Assembly (NCBI GenBank): GCA_005406025.1
Contig: BGZK01001200.1
Span: 1-64,000, forward strand
Reading direction: 5' to 3'
Source of the DNA: Eumeta japonica
Lineage: Eukaryota; Arthropoda; Insecta; Lepidoptera; Psychidae
DNA: 64,000 nucleotides
How positions within the stretch are numbered: position 1 is the stretch's first letter; each line of letters begins with the position of its first letter. The position numbers and the translations under genes were made by a program. Positions 35,414 to 46,892 of the stretch are shown here, piece after piece. Under the pieces are notes generated by a model. It was not told the origin of the DNA. It did not search any database and saw only the letters and a list, made by a program, of their open reading frames with translations.

Positions 35414-35449
35414 TTTAATGCTCAGGAACGCATTTCATTTGCAAGAAAA
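35414..35449 (+). CDS. Candidate 36-nt microexon
   Basis: TTTGCTTTATTACAG ends at 35413 and AGAAAA/GTAAGTG begins at 35450, leaving exactly 36 nt that read FNAQERISFARK in one open frame (frame-neutral length). Both splice sites are good. It lies about 80 bp left of the CpG island at 35.53-35.66 kb. No flanking partner exon was identified. Confidence 0.25.
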
Positions 35450-35524
35450 GTAAGTGACGCGATTCTGTATCACGTTCGGATGAATCTTCAACATTGCCGA
35501 TCCTACTCATTTCCCGAAGGTTCG

Positions 35525-35660
35525 TACGCCAGCCCGCGGCCGGCGGCGGTCCACCGGTGGCGGGCGGCCCCCGCGCCGGCTGCCCGCGGTCACCTTGGCG
35601 CCAACACAAATATTTACGCGGCGCTCGTACGCTCCGTACTCATCCGAGTGACCTTACGCC
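35525..35660. other. CpG-rich island
   Basis: GC-rich block with inverted GGCCGGCGGCGG/CCGCCCGCCACC-type sequence. Frames of 64-90 codons exist on both strands. No protein recognised. Confidence 0.4.
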
Positions 35661-36358
35661 GCTGACGCTGTGTTATCCGCCCCATCCTTGATGGCTTATC
35701 TGCGGATAAAAGATAACGTCGTACGGGCCCGAAAATAAACATCGTATGTTACCCAAACTCATCGAAATCATAACAAAATAGTACCAGACGTGAGGGCTGG
35801 CTTTGCTCGGCTGCATTAGTGTGTTTGAATCGTATATATGACTAATTAGAATGACTATATAGAAGTTGTTGTCATCGGTTGATTGTCAATTGATAATTCC
35901 GGGTATTTTTTTTTAAAAGACTTGTCTCATTTTGATAAACTCGTAAATTTCTTAGCTAACAAATAGTTATTTATTCAGTAAGAGAGCGAAATCGAATTCG
36001 CTTGTGAGTTTAAAATAAAATTGTGAACGTAGAGAGAGTTTCAAAGGATGCTAATTTTATTTTTCGTGTGAAATATACCTACTTTTTTTATCTATTTGGC
36101 AAAGAATTTTTTTTTATTACGATTATGTTTTCGACGTATAATTAAGTCATAAATGCCTATTCCTTCATTTAAAAATACTTCCTTATAATCAATAACAGCT
36201 TTAGTTATAACATTCGATTAATGGCAAAAAAGTTAACAAAGAAAACTATATAAAATAATTTCAAAACTTATACTCAACCGACCCGGTTTGCGAACAAAAT
36301 GTGAATCACTTTTCTCTCTAGGGGGAAAAATGTAATTTTCCTTCCTGTTTGCTACTGC

Positions 36359-36392
36359 GAAAAGCTATCTTTTATCGAAAAGATAGCTTTTC
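36359..36392. other. Perfect 15-bp hairpin
   Basis: GAAAAGCTATCTTTT at 36359-36373 is exactly mirrored by AAAAGATAGCTTTTC at 36378-36392, with a 4-nt loop ATCG. Too short for a pre-miRNA. It could be a DNA element footprint, a palindromic binding site or a transcript hairpin. Confidence 0.85.
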
Positions 36393-37204
36393 AATCAATT
36401 TTTTTGGCTCTACAGATCGCTGTAGAAGCGAACGAACTGTTTTCCATATATTTCCCTTTTGTAGTTCTCTGTACTTATTAAAATGCATAAGAGGATACAC
36501 AAAAGTGCAATGCTAGCATGTGTAACGTAAGTTGTGCGCAACGTGCAATGAAATTCCCACTGTTATATGCACCATGAAGTTTGCCGTCAGAGTTGAACGC
36601 TTTATACCAGTTATATTCAAAGGCATAGAAGACTCCGACACCGAACATGGAAACTATGAGGCAACTAAGTTCACACTGTCATTCATATAATATTATATCA
36701 TTCGTATAGTACATATAATGATATATTAGATAATGTTATGTATTAAGCAAGGGAGCCCAATTCGCATGCGCGTTACATGGCTCTTATAAGTTGCATTTTC
36801 TTTATGACCGCGATTGTATAAGAAGTGTTTTGCATACCCTAATTCATTTATTCAATAGTACTTGAAGATTTGCGACTCTATTCAAAGTGTAAAGTTGGTT
36901 TTGATACTTAGCTTCACCGTCCAAACTTCTACCCGTCCTGCCTAATAAATAAATTATACATGAAATAGTTTATTTGTTTACGTGTTTGTTCCGATTTTAT
37001 ACATTACAAGTGTAATTTCCACGATTTTTTGTCGTTACACTTATAGGTAAAGGAACTGGGCTGGAAAATGCTTTTTAAATAGATCAAAAGCATTGCTCGT
37101 AAATTGTAAATAATTAAAAAACATCCAGATCTTTCATAGAAATTTCTCGGAAATCCTGTTCAATTTTTTATCCTATTTAAGTTGAAAATATATACAAACG
37201 TAAA

Positions 37205-37450
37205 TGAGAAAAAAAAGAGGACAATTATCAGTGGTCAAAAGCGTTACCTTTGAGTCAGGACTTACCGGGTTCGACTCCGGCCACGGGCGAACTGATTAAC
37301 GAGCATTAAATTAAATGCACGACGCACTCGCGCCGTGCATCGCGGTGCACGCTGTACCATCCGTCCCAGACATTGGTATCGCGTGGGGGCCGATCTCAAA
37401 TAAAAATATTGTCGGGGGTCACGTCTCGGCCATGGGGTGACTGTCACCCA
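37205..37450 (+). mobile_element. tRNA-related SINE-like sequence
   Basis: GGGTTCGACTCC at 37267-37278 is a good pol III box B, with an A-box-like ATCAGTGGTCAAAAGCG about 37 nt upstream. A GC-richer body to about 37450 follows, then AT-rich sequence. The layout is a tRNA-derived SINE or tRNA pseudogene. The minus-strand 61-codon ORF across it is incidental. Confidence 0.45.
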
Positions 37451-38039
37451 TACAACGTAACGATTTTAACAAAAGAATGGATCGTTTAAAATTTACACGA
37501 GTGATTGTTTTTTTTCATTCCCAACCGAAGATAGAAGTATTATAGGCTGGGTTGTATTTTTTCTCCTTTAATTTCGCATATGCAAAAACACAAACGACAC
37601 CCCCATGGTTTTATTGCATTTATGCAATTAAACAATTGTGTCGTGCTAGAATTGTGGCGTACGGTATTAAAGTAGTGCGAAGTGAAATTGAATTATGACC
37701 ATTTTACTCACTTACATCTTAAATCAGTATGTTCATATTTTATATCCACTGGAAAAAAATCCTATGGTTCCATTTCGTAATGAACTGAATTAAAAGCTCG
37801 TCTGTGTACTCGGTTTATAGTTTGAAAATGCAGCAAGTCCATATACGAAGTTACGCGACCCCGACATTTAAGACATCGAAAAAAAAACTGCAAGCACTGT
37901 ACGGCATATTTAACAGTACTTAAATTAAATATGTTCTGAAATTTCGATTTCTAAATTGTACCTAATTTGACAAAGGTAACGTTTCTCATTTATCACTTCG
38001 CACAATAAACGTCATGTGGGATTGTAACATTCAAAGCTT

Positions 38040-38180
38040 GAGCAGGTCATGTAGAACGCCGCCCCTTCCTCCGGCCGGCCCTCCCTCCGCCCCGTGCCCT
38101 CCCCCTCAGCCGGAGGTCGGTGCTGACGTCAGTAGCGGTCGTCGACCTCGCCGATCTACAGACCTCACGCTAAATTCGTT
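38040..38180. promoter_or_regulatory. CpG-rich island with CRE palindrome
   Basis: GC-rich, pyrimidine-rich block with TGACGTCA at 38124-38131. A plus-strand ORF (38014-38223; MWDCNIQSLSRSCRTPPLPP...) spans it and is Pro-rich, as C-rich DNA would give. Possible promoter. Confidence 0.35.
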
Positions 38181-38377
38181 TTGTGTGATCCCCTGTATGA
38201 AGATTTACCTTGAGGAAATTTAGTATCGAAGCGACGTTACGTGAGTTGATGATAATATAATAATGAGAACGATGTCTGATACTAGAAAATTATCAACAAA
38301 TGTACCTATATGATTTTCATTTCTTTTATATCACTTTAACTTTAGGTCCCGTCGTTACTCGAATAAGTACTAAACAG

Positions 38378-38819
38378 TGAGACAAAGACGCGCACATGTA
38401 TTATTCTACATGTATGCCAGGTATCGTGAGAAATATTTCAGTGAAAATCTTAGAAATATGAAATTTTAGGGATATGTCATTTCAGCGACCGAAAATTTGA
38501 AAACTATTGAAATAAAAGTAACTAACAAAACTTACTAAAATTTCGAAGAATTGACAACACAATTTTGCGCACATTTTTATGCTTGAAAAAAGTGAAATTT
38601 CTTAATCAATACAGATCTCACGAAATTTTTAACTGTAGCATATATATCATGGCGGTCTAAAATGGATAATGTGGAATTTAGTACTGAACTTTGATACCAA
38701 AAGGAAAACATAAGTTTTATTTTGCAAGTGCATTCTTTTCACAAATTCACTTTCTTTGTCCGAAAGAAACGAGGACAGCGGTATTACTCATAAGAACTGT
38801 GTTCAAAAAAAGAAAAAGA
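38378..38819 (+). repeat. Left arm of a ~440-bp inverted repeat
   Basis: Aligns in reverse complement with 40989-41420. Shared blocks include GAGACAAAGACGCGCACATG, TTGACAACA-AATTTTG, CGCCATGATATRTG-like sequence and GGTATTACTCAT. Divergence is clear (roughly a tenth to a fifth of bases by eye). Probably two inverted copies of one unidentified element. Confidence 0.75.
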
Positions 38820-39439
38820 CACGGGTTCATATGTTTGAAACTTGTCAAAAATTACTTCTGTTGCAAATTACACATGGTATACGGCCTATTTAAATTAACA
38901 TTAGCAATAATCACTTAAAACCGATAAGCGCTAAGGTACAAGATTATAAGCTTCTGGGGCAAAAGTGATATTCCAATGTATCCATGCTAAAGCACGAATA
39001 CATTGAGCTTGTGAAGATTTTGTACCTAAGAACTTTAGATAGAACTACTATGATAGTCTCAAAAGAAAAACGATAGCTTTTAGGTTAAATCCGGTCCTCG
39101 ACATCGGATCATGGAATGTCATTATATCGCCATTTATCCGTTATGCCTTAATTGATTTAGAATTGCTCCCTTGTCGTTATCCCCGCTTAAGGAAAGAGTG
39201 TAGTGTGACCAGCGACTTGAAAGTGAAACGTCGTCATTCCTAAATACGTCACTAAATAATCATGCACAAATAAATGAACACGCCAAGTCCACACTTAAAG
39301 AAATGGAAACTGCAACGTCACCACGATACATCAGATCGGTCATCAGCAGATCTCTCGTCAGTTACAATGCAATTAGAAAGCGAATTGCGAAACGAACGTT
39401 CCGCTCACGCAGGCGTTAGAAGAAAGCTGCGGACGATAT

Positions 39440-39790
39440 AACAAAACTATTCCGAAAGGCGCGGGAGGGGAGCGGCGGGCGGCGGCGAGCGGGGGGGCAT
39501 GCGCGCACGCAGCAAAGTGGCACACTTTCGATCTCAACTTGCGAGGTGAGAGTTGCGCGAAAATGAAAGTGGTGTGCTATTATGGTCCACTTTCCACTCG
39601 CGGGTCGAGGACCTCTCGCGGGCCACTCGCTCGTCTCGATTTAATTAGCCCGCCGCCGGAACTAGCGCCCGCTGTGTTATGATAATTCCGAGTTACAAAA
39701 CGCTATTGAGCGTCCCCGGACGGCGAGGCCGGCCGTCGGCGCAGAATGGCCGCGAGTGACGGCCGGCGCGGGGCATGCATGTGCCAGCCC
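39440..39790. promoter_or_regulatory. CpG-rich island between the inverted repeat arms
   Basis: GC-rich block. It contains a candidate first exon (39499-39545), nested inverted AAAGTGGCACAC / GTGGTGTGCTATT-like sequence, and a TTTAATTAG homeodomain-type core at 39640-39648. Could be promoter or enhancer. Confidence 0.4.
39499..39545 (+). CDS. Candidate plus-strand first exon
   Basis: ATG (G at -3) reads MRARSKVAHFRSQLA, then meets TTGCGAG/GTGAGAG, a strong donor, after 47 nt (phase 2). It sits in a CpG island. The sequence is basic with no recognised domain, and no downstream exon was found. Confidence 0.22.
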
Positions 39791-39872
39791 CATAATATAC
39801 GGAGCACAATGCATTCTGTGTTATGTAACGCCGGTTTCGTTATTAAACTTTTCAGTTCGCTTCGTTTCAGCG

Positions 39873-40080
39873 TTTTTGGGTTCCGTACAGCCGATGAAAA
39901 AGCGGAATCGTTTTAGGATCGATATCGTTGCCGTTCGTCCGTCTGTCTCTGTCTATCTCCTTCGAATCCACTGGATGAAATGAGTTCAGATTTGGTACAT
40001 ACAAAGTTAAGTAAGCAATCCAACCGCGGAAATAAAGAGGATTCTGATATTTAATTTTGATGCAAATTAGAGCAGACAAA
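39873..40080 (-). mobile_element. CCGG-family retroposon, 3' fragment
   Basis: TTTTTGGGTTCCGTACAGCC at the left, then CGTTCGTCCGTCTGTCTCTG, is the reverse of the family tail (tail repeats, then GGAACCCTAAAAA). Head not present. Confidence 0.5.
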
Positions 40081-40949
40081 TGAATGAGCTTGCTAAGGGA
40101 ATCTCAAATGTATTTTCTAAGTAAAACTTCTTTAGGCGTGACTCGAGAATAACTGAAAACTTTTTTTCGGACGGAAGTAACGCGTAGTAAAATCAGCTTC
40201 TTAGTTACCACATTTCTAACTTCAATTACTAATTTGTCGCCAAACAAATATCCGAATCCCTAATGGCCAATATTCAAAAACGGCTACTTCAATGTAAACC
40301 TCTAATATACTACGTATTGATAATTATTTCATTATAAGTAGCCGGATGGCCAAATAATGAATTTCATCATTGCTCTTTATCGGGCGTTATAAAATCTATC
40401 ACTTCGCTTAATAAAAAAGCTTGACCTCAATCGCGCGTAAAGGTTACACGCACTCTTATTTTTTTTATATATTAGGTATATTAAAAGACACTTCTTAAAA
40501 TGTAACAAAGAAAATATACAAAAATCGAACGTTCCTCGCCTCTTATCAACAAAACTACGAAGCCTAATATTTTGGAGTAATGTGAAGGATAGGACCTTAA
40601 CTCATAGTTAAAAGAAAAACCTAAATGAAAATTCTATGTCTTTAAATATCTGCCGAAAACGGAAAATAATTAGAAAGAAAAAATAATCATACGAAGGAGT
40701 TACGTTCAAATTATAGGATCAGTTTTGTAGGATCCTATTTTAGACTCTCTATTTTAGATAACAGAAATGAGTTTATATCATATTTAAAAAGAAGATAGTG
40801 CATAAAGGAATGACTTATTGACGTGTGGAGATGGTTCCGTATTGTTTGATATTAGTCAAACTGATGGTTCAAATGTTTGCGGCGTTTTCTTAGCTACCAC
40901 AAATATTTGAAACAAACTTGAAAACAGTAGGAAATGCGTTATCATAATA

Positions 40950-40998
40950 CAGAACTCTCTCCGAGCGAGTGCGACGGGCACTTGACCGGTTTTTCTTT
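40950..40998 (-). mobile_element. CCGG-head retroposon, head fragment
   Basis: Reverse complement reads GAAAAACCGGTCAAGTGCCC then GTCGCACTCG, the family head. It directly abuts the right arm of the inverted repeat, so that arm may be upstream sequence of a longer element. Confidence 0.55.
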
Positions 40999-41420
40999 TT
41001 TGGAACTCTGTTCTAATGAGTAATACCGCCTTCCTCGTTTCCTTTAAACAAAGAAAGTGAATTTATGAAAGGAATGGACTTGCAAAATAAAACTTTTGTT
41101 TTCCTTTTAGTATTAAAATTCCACATTTTTCATTTTACACCGCCATGATATGTGTGCTACAGTTAAAATTTTTCGTGAGATTCGTACTAATTAAGAAATT
41201 TTACTTTTTTTAAGCATAAAAATGTGCCCAAAATAATGTTGTCAATTCTTCGAACTTGTCCTGCATTTTATTAGTTACTTTAATTTAATACTTTTCAAAT
41301 TTTCGATTGCTGAAATGACATATCCCAAAAATTTCATATTTCTAAGAGTTTCACTGAAATATTTCCCACAATACCTGGCATACATATATAATAATATATG
41401 TGCGCGTCTTTTGTCTCATT
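40989..41420 (-). repeat. Right arm of the ~440-bp inverted repeat
   Basis: Reverse-complement partner of 38378-38819, separated by about 2.2 kb. It ends near GTGCGCGTCTTTTGTCTCAT. Confidence 0.75.
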
Positions 41421-41480
41421 TTTATGCGTGAAAATAAAGTCGAATTTCTTGTCCACTGGTTCCAGCGTCTTTTTATTCTT

Positions 41481-42110
41481 ACTCGGAGTACAACTACCAC
41501 ATTATTCTTATATAGACTATATAACTTATTCCTATTGTTTATAATATAGAAGTTCTAGAATTTATACAGATCAAATTTGTATTTACGGCCACATTAAGTT
41601 AATTCATCGAATTTCTACTGTTATCGCTTAAGAGTTCCGATTCGCTTCTGCTTAGATTGTCACGTTCGAATTATATAAATGAATGGAAATATATAGATAG
41701 ATTAATGAGTAATTTTAATTCTATGCACATTAGGTTTTACTAATAGCCGTTGAAGAGTAGTTTAATAACAAATCGTAGTTTTATCCCCTAATTTCTAACC
41801 TTCAACGAGGGCTGTGGCTTCCATTATCAGCTCAGTAGCATGATATGAAAATTATCAGACGCTCCGATTTGAATAACTAAAAATAGAGCTTAAACACACT
41901 ATAAATGCCTACAATATTTGAGGTATCCTTCTATTACTCTAGTATCCCATCATCAAGTTCTGAGTTGGTGACTATGAGATTACCTCAAGAGTTATAGCCT
42001 TTAAGCAAACAAAAAATTCGAAATCGGTTCACAGTTGACGAAATTATCGCTGAACATACTTAAAAAAAACACACAGACAAACATAGAACTTTCTCCTTTT
42101 TTGAAGTAGC
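41481..42110 (+). mobile_element. RTE-like LINE 3' tail, copy B
   Basis: Longest of three copies. It starts ACTCGGAGTACAACTACCAC (shared with copy C in reverse) and runs through TTCTGCTTAGATTGTCACG and AAATCGGTTCACAGTTGACG to TTTTTTGAAGTAGCTC. Non-coding. The ACACACAGACAAACAT tract before the end is typical of this tail. Confidence 0.65.
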
Positions 42111-42889
42111 TCAACAATAAATGCAACTAAGACCAATTTCTACTGTTTGTAAGCACGCACTGTACATTGCAATTATTAGAACACTGCCCTCTGTCGGAGA
42201 CTGACGTGCATCACATCGAGCACCAATAACAACAGCTGCTACAGTTTTAACTTTGTAAATACAATTGCTTTTTCCTAATCACAATTTGACGAAACGATGA
42301 ATATTTTTTTTATCTATATAGTTTAAAAAAAACTCCCCCTGAAAAACATAGTATTAGTTTAATGTTTTAAGTCATAAATTAATAATAATATACAGGTTTC
42401 TCTTAGTTTCAAGAAAACTATTAAGAGATTTTTTTTTTAATTTAGTGCTTGTCGTGTGTTTTGTCAGGTTTATGTTATACTACTTGGGTGACCGAGCTTT
42501 GCTCGGCGTCTTTCGGATTTGCGATCTTCCCACGGGAAAAGTTGCTTATGTTATATTAATTTTCAACAATAAATATTTAGTTGCATATAATGTAATGATA
42601 TGTCATGGAGTGCCATTAATTGTTGAAATATATTGACATAACAACAATGCGATTACTTAAAAGTTTTTCGATACTGACACTAAATAGAGCAAACATTTAG
42701 AAAAAAAAATCTTTTATCTTATTTTTCTAGAGGAAATACATTTATGGATATGGATGGATGAACTTGAGAAGCAAAATCTTATCAACCACAAACTTACATC
42801 TCAATCTCAACTACAATCGTTAGGGCCGTTCCGATATATCGATGTTTCAACTACATATAAGAATTGCTCACTCGAAGTAGTAAAATAGT

Positions 42890-44560
42890 GCGGCGTACGC
42901 AGATCGATGGCCGCCAACGGCAGTCGTCGTTACGGTAGTGAAACTGTCGGGACTTACGACGTCAAGCGTTCATTAAGGCGTACCAGGGGACTACTATGTG
43001 TCCCCGGCGGAAACAGTTCGGACAATCGCCCGTTTACCCAAGCGGAAGGCTCCGGAACCGGATGGGATTTCCACTATAGTCATCGACAGCTGCCTAGAAG
43101 GGCCATGATGGCGATGACCAGGTTCTTCAATGGGATACTGGGGATGGAGTACTTTCCAGGATGCTGGAAGAAGGGACGCGTCATTGCTATACCGAAGGCA
43201 GGCAAAGACATTCGACTCGCGTCAAGTCAGCGCCCGATTATGCTGCTGTCCCACATTGCCAAGCTGTTTGGAGCGCATCGTGCTGCGACGCCTGCACCGT
43301 CACCTGACGCCTAGACAGGAGCAGTTCGGGTTTCGCAGCGAACACTTTACAACGCTCCAGCTTGCGCGAGTTCTGCACCACATGGCCGCCGAGCACAACC
43401 AGGGACGCCACACTGTTGGAATCTTTCCCGATATCGAGAAGGCGTTCGACCGAGTGTGGCGCTCCGGATTGTTACGCGAGCTAGTAAACACCCAGATCCC
43501 GCCTGCGCTTGTGCGGACAGTAGCGTCGTTCCTGAAGGGCCGCAGCTTCTACGTAACAGTCGAGGACGCGACCTTGGATCCGCGACCCATCTGCGCCGGA
43601 ATACCACAAGGCAGCTGCCTATCGCCGGGCTTCAACGCGGTGTTCACTGATGACATCCCCACTCTCGCAGGTCAATTGCAAGACTGGGAGGCGGACGTCG
43701 TGCTAGCACTATATGCAGACGACAGCGTGTATCTCGTATCATCTCGTCGGGCCGACCTCGCTGTGTTTACACTCCAAAGGGTCCTCGACTTATTGCCAAA
43801 CTGACTGGACAAATAGCGTATCGCCGTGAATGTAATGAAGACGGCCACCTTATTGACCGGCCAACAGCATACCATGCTACCGAAGTTGAAACTCTGAGGA
43901 CAGGAAGTAGAATGGCAGACCAGGATGAGATATCTGGGTGTGCAGATAGATCGCTTCATGCGCATGGCCGCTCAGGTGGAGCATGTCATCTACCAGAGCA
44001 GAGCCGCGCGGAGCATCCTACGCCCAGTTCTTCAGTCACACCTACCGCTCCAAACCAAAGTGGCCCTGTACAAGAGCTATATCCGTTCTCAACTCACGTA
44101 TGCAGCACCAGCATGGTACGCGCTCTACTCCACATCACAGAAGAAGAGGATCCAAGCCCACAAAACATTGCCCTACTAATGATCGTGGGAGCTGGACGGT
44201 ATGTCTTAAATGACGTAATCGTTCGCGACGTCTGTATTGAAACTGTAGAGGAATTCATCCAGCGCATTGCTCGCCGGATGTACGACATCGCCGACCAGGG
44301 CCCCCATGAATTCCTCCGGAATATCGCACAGATGCCCGAGAGGTCGCCGAGTGGTCGACCCCTCCCCGGAGAACTCCTCAAGACGCCTCCCTCTAAAGAG
44401 TAAATACACTGCGAGAGATGGACCCCACGAATTGGACCCCGAAAAGGGGCTACTACCACTCAGATCCGTCGGAATCGTATCCCCGACGACAAGACGCCCG
44501 GGCATGGGGCAACAATAAGTCCTCCATCCCGCACCTGCGACCAAGAAAAGGTCGTGGATG
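42890..44560 (+). pseudogene. Jockey-type LINE reverse transcriptase, dead copy
   Basis: RT and C-terminal region of a non-LTR retrotransposon ORF2. Visible motifs: GYFP-like 'YFPGCWKKGRVIAIPKAGKD' (43147-43206), DIEKAFDRVW (43430-43459), GIPQGSCLSP (about 43599-43628), the catalytic YADD (43712-43723), then RYLGVQIDRFMRMAAQVEHV and YIRSQLTYAAPAWYA. Frame changes occur near 43110, 43270 and 44175, with stops at 43802-43804, 43814-43816 and 43894-43899. The endonuclease is absent (5' truncation). No intact protein is possible. It is degenerate but better preserved than the 30.7 kb copy. Confidence 0.93.
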
Positions 44561-44619
44561 ACCCACGAACGAATATTAAGGCGTGGAGCAGGTTTAATTT
44601 GGTATAAGTCAAAAACGTA

Positions 44620-44720
44620 TCATTCAACTCGTGCGAGGTTAGGAATAGAACTCGATATTTTCCGATTCGAAAGCAACGTTCTTCACTACTGGTCCACCGT
44701 CGTCTTCAATAATATAATCA
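44620..44720 (-). repeat. Weak tRNA-derived remnant
   Basis: GAATAGAACTCGATATTTTC followed by CGATTCGAAAGC and TTCTTCACTACTGGTCCACC resembles the reverse of a worn tRNA-derived sequence (box B then anticodon and D-arm side). Low certainty. Confidence 0.25.
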
Positions 44721-44759
44721 GTGGCCCTTTGACATTTATGCGATGTTAATCGCATAATC

Positions 44760-45320
44760 TCATGAGACAGTAGAATTTGGCCCAATACCAAAATAATGAT
44801 ACTTATATCAATTTGTTTATTCGAATTTTGTTAATATTTTTTATTAGATGGGCACCGAGTATATTTAATTAAGATAAACTTCTTTTTATATATAAAATTT
44901 AATTATATGCAAGTGACATTTTAACAAATTATTCAATAGTTTATTTTTAATTAATTACATAACTTTATACACAATTTCATTTTGATTATTGAATGAAAAA
45001 AGTATATAATTTTATTCACATCATTACTTTACAATCACGTGAGTTTACATAGATTTGCACCAATAGAGATTAAAGTCAAAGTTAAATAATAACGAATAAA
45101 ATGTCTCTATAGTTTCATAAAATCAAACACAACCTTTTTAATTTTTTCACTTTACAAAAATGTACTATAACAGCAACTGTGATACATAGAATGATTCGAC
45201 ATGGGGAGTCAATTAAAGAAAACTAGTCCGTCTATCGTACTAGTGGAAAATTAGCCTAATTGAAAAATCCAGGGCCTATGTTCTGGCATGTGCATCCAAT
45301 TATTTCCAATTTGTACCCAA
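44760..45320. other. AT-rich interval without recognised features
   Basis: Strongly AT-rich; no repeat family, splice pair or ORF of note. Confidence 0.4.
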
Positions 45321-45329
45321 TTAATCGGC

Positions 45330-45735
45330 CATTCGGAGCGTTTCGGACGCGCGGGGCGTCCGCGTGTCGCAACGCCCCATCACGGGTGACGTCCGGCGCG
45401 TTGCGTAATGACGTCCCCCGCCGCGGGCATTCGATGCAAATGCGCCTCGTGTCTTTTCATCGGCGCGGACGCTCCTGCATATGCATCGGGCCGTTTCTGT
45501 GGCGGCGGAAGTGATTCCGAAAAACTGGACCGAATTACCCGGTCGGCCATTGTGCCGGCTAACGGTACGCGCCTCGTTACCGGGTCAGATGTTAGCGTGC
45601 GCGGTGACCGTCTTTTGTTGTGTTTGACAATAAACCGAGCGACGCGACGCTCGTACCGCTTTCTACTGCGTAGGCATCTATCTATACGGAATGATATGTA
45701 CGTCAGGATACGTGAGCTTTGATCATTGTCCAATT
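45330..45735. other. CpG-rich island with ORFs on both strands
   Basis: Both strands have frames above 100 codons. On the minus strand an internal ATG in excellent context (CACAATGGCC) reads MADRVIRSSFSESLPPPQKR, open for 56 codons. On the plus strand MTSPAAGIRCKCASCLFIGA is Cys-rich and open for 104. No domain is recognised in either. The island also has TGACGTCC half-CRE sites near 45389 and 45410. Confidence 0.3.
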
Positions 45736-45960
45736 TAAAAATAATTATTTTTTCTGTCAGATTTTCATCACCCTACTGCCGAGGCACATACCCCCCTCGA
45801 CCCTCCTTTGTATTTCGGATTGAGGGGATTGGTTCTATAAACTCCAGGGTGATTTAGTGCCGGTTCGAGGCTGTTCACGTGCGTCGTCACCGTTGGTTGC
45901 CTCAGAGAGGCACGATGCTAGTGGTTTAATATGACTTGAACCCATCGGTCCATCTGCTCG

Positions 45961-46029
45961 TGATCAGGATCGAACCTGGGTATTTCCTAGTTCGAAGGCG
46001 ACGCCCTTCACTGAGCGATCTCCGCTCAG
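45961..46029 (-). pseudogene. tRNA-like sequence (SINE or tRNA pseudogene)
   Basis: Minus strand carries GGTTCGATCC (box B) and ATCGCTCAGTGAAGGGCG (A-box-like) about 35 nt apart, with CCTTCGAACTAGGAAATACC between. The acceptor stem does not close well, so a working tRNA is unlikely. The flanking 45760-46240 may be a SINE body. Confidence 0.5.
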
Positions 46030-46861
46030 GAAAATGATGTTATCAAATAAATAGTGTTGTTGGAAACGAAGAAGCATATATGTGATCCGCCGGAAGAAAA
46101 GTGCTAAGACCTCTGGAGACCCACTACGCCGTAGTGTCCTTATTTTGAGGATCGCATCACCTTTCTCTGGAATATAATATCGCACCCACATTCGGCACAT
46201 TCGTTCGGAATTCTATGAAATTCCAAAGAGTCCGTTCTAGCGATAATACTTTCGGAACTGATCAATATTCTTTTTTGAAATGAACAGTTTTCATAAAGGA
46301 TTCGAATGGAATCGCATCAGTGCGTATTGCTTCCATTGGGCGCGACTTCAATCATGCGAAGTGAAAATTTTTTGCATTACCAAAAACGTCAAAATGCAGT
46401 GAACTGTTTCTTCACGATGACATGAATTCACTCTCATGTTATAAAAAATCTAATTAAAAAAAATGTAATTACGTATTAAAATGTCCCCTCATAGTGTAAA
46501 ACGGTTATTAGAGGACATTTGACTACCCACATTCGCAATTTAAACACCTACGGATTCCTAATAATTAATTAGGTGGATATCGATAGATCAGATATTATTA
46601 TTAAGTAATATAGATAATTACAGATGAAACAATATTGAATATGTCCAATATTACCTTTCAATTACTTGTCGTAATATTCAGAAATGTAAGTACAATTTAT
46701 TTAGTAGAATTTGAATGACGCGTCTCTACGTAATTTTCCCTAGTTATATCTACACCACTATATAAATCTATTGGTTCTGTCTGTATATTTATTTTTTCAT
46801 CTAATTTTGTGATAAATAATCGTTTTATGATGCCATGATTCACAATATACTATTTTTTTCA

Positions 46862-46892
46862 TTTTTGTCTGTCTGTCTGTCTATCTGTCTGT
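46862..46892. repeat. (GTCT)n microsatellite
   Basis: TCTGTCTGTCTGTCTATCTG then TCTG. It is followed by AGAACGGCTTGACCAACCTT, a LINE-tail-like sentence. Confidence 0.8.

Noticed and set aside
37262..37447. 61-codon minus-strand ORF starting MTVTPWPRRD
   Set aside because: It coincides with the tRNA-derived SINE-like unit; its GTAAGTCC 'donor' is the tRNA-side sequence next to box B.
43130..44403. Active retrotransposon gene
   Set aside because: The YADD catalytic motif is kept, but several frameshifts and in-frame stops and the missing 5' part rule out a working element.
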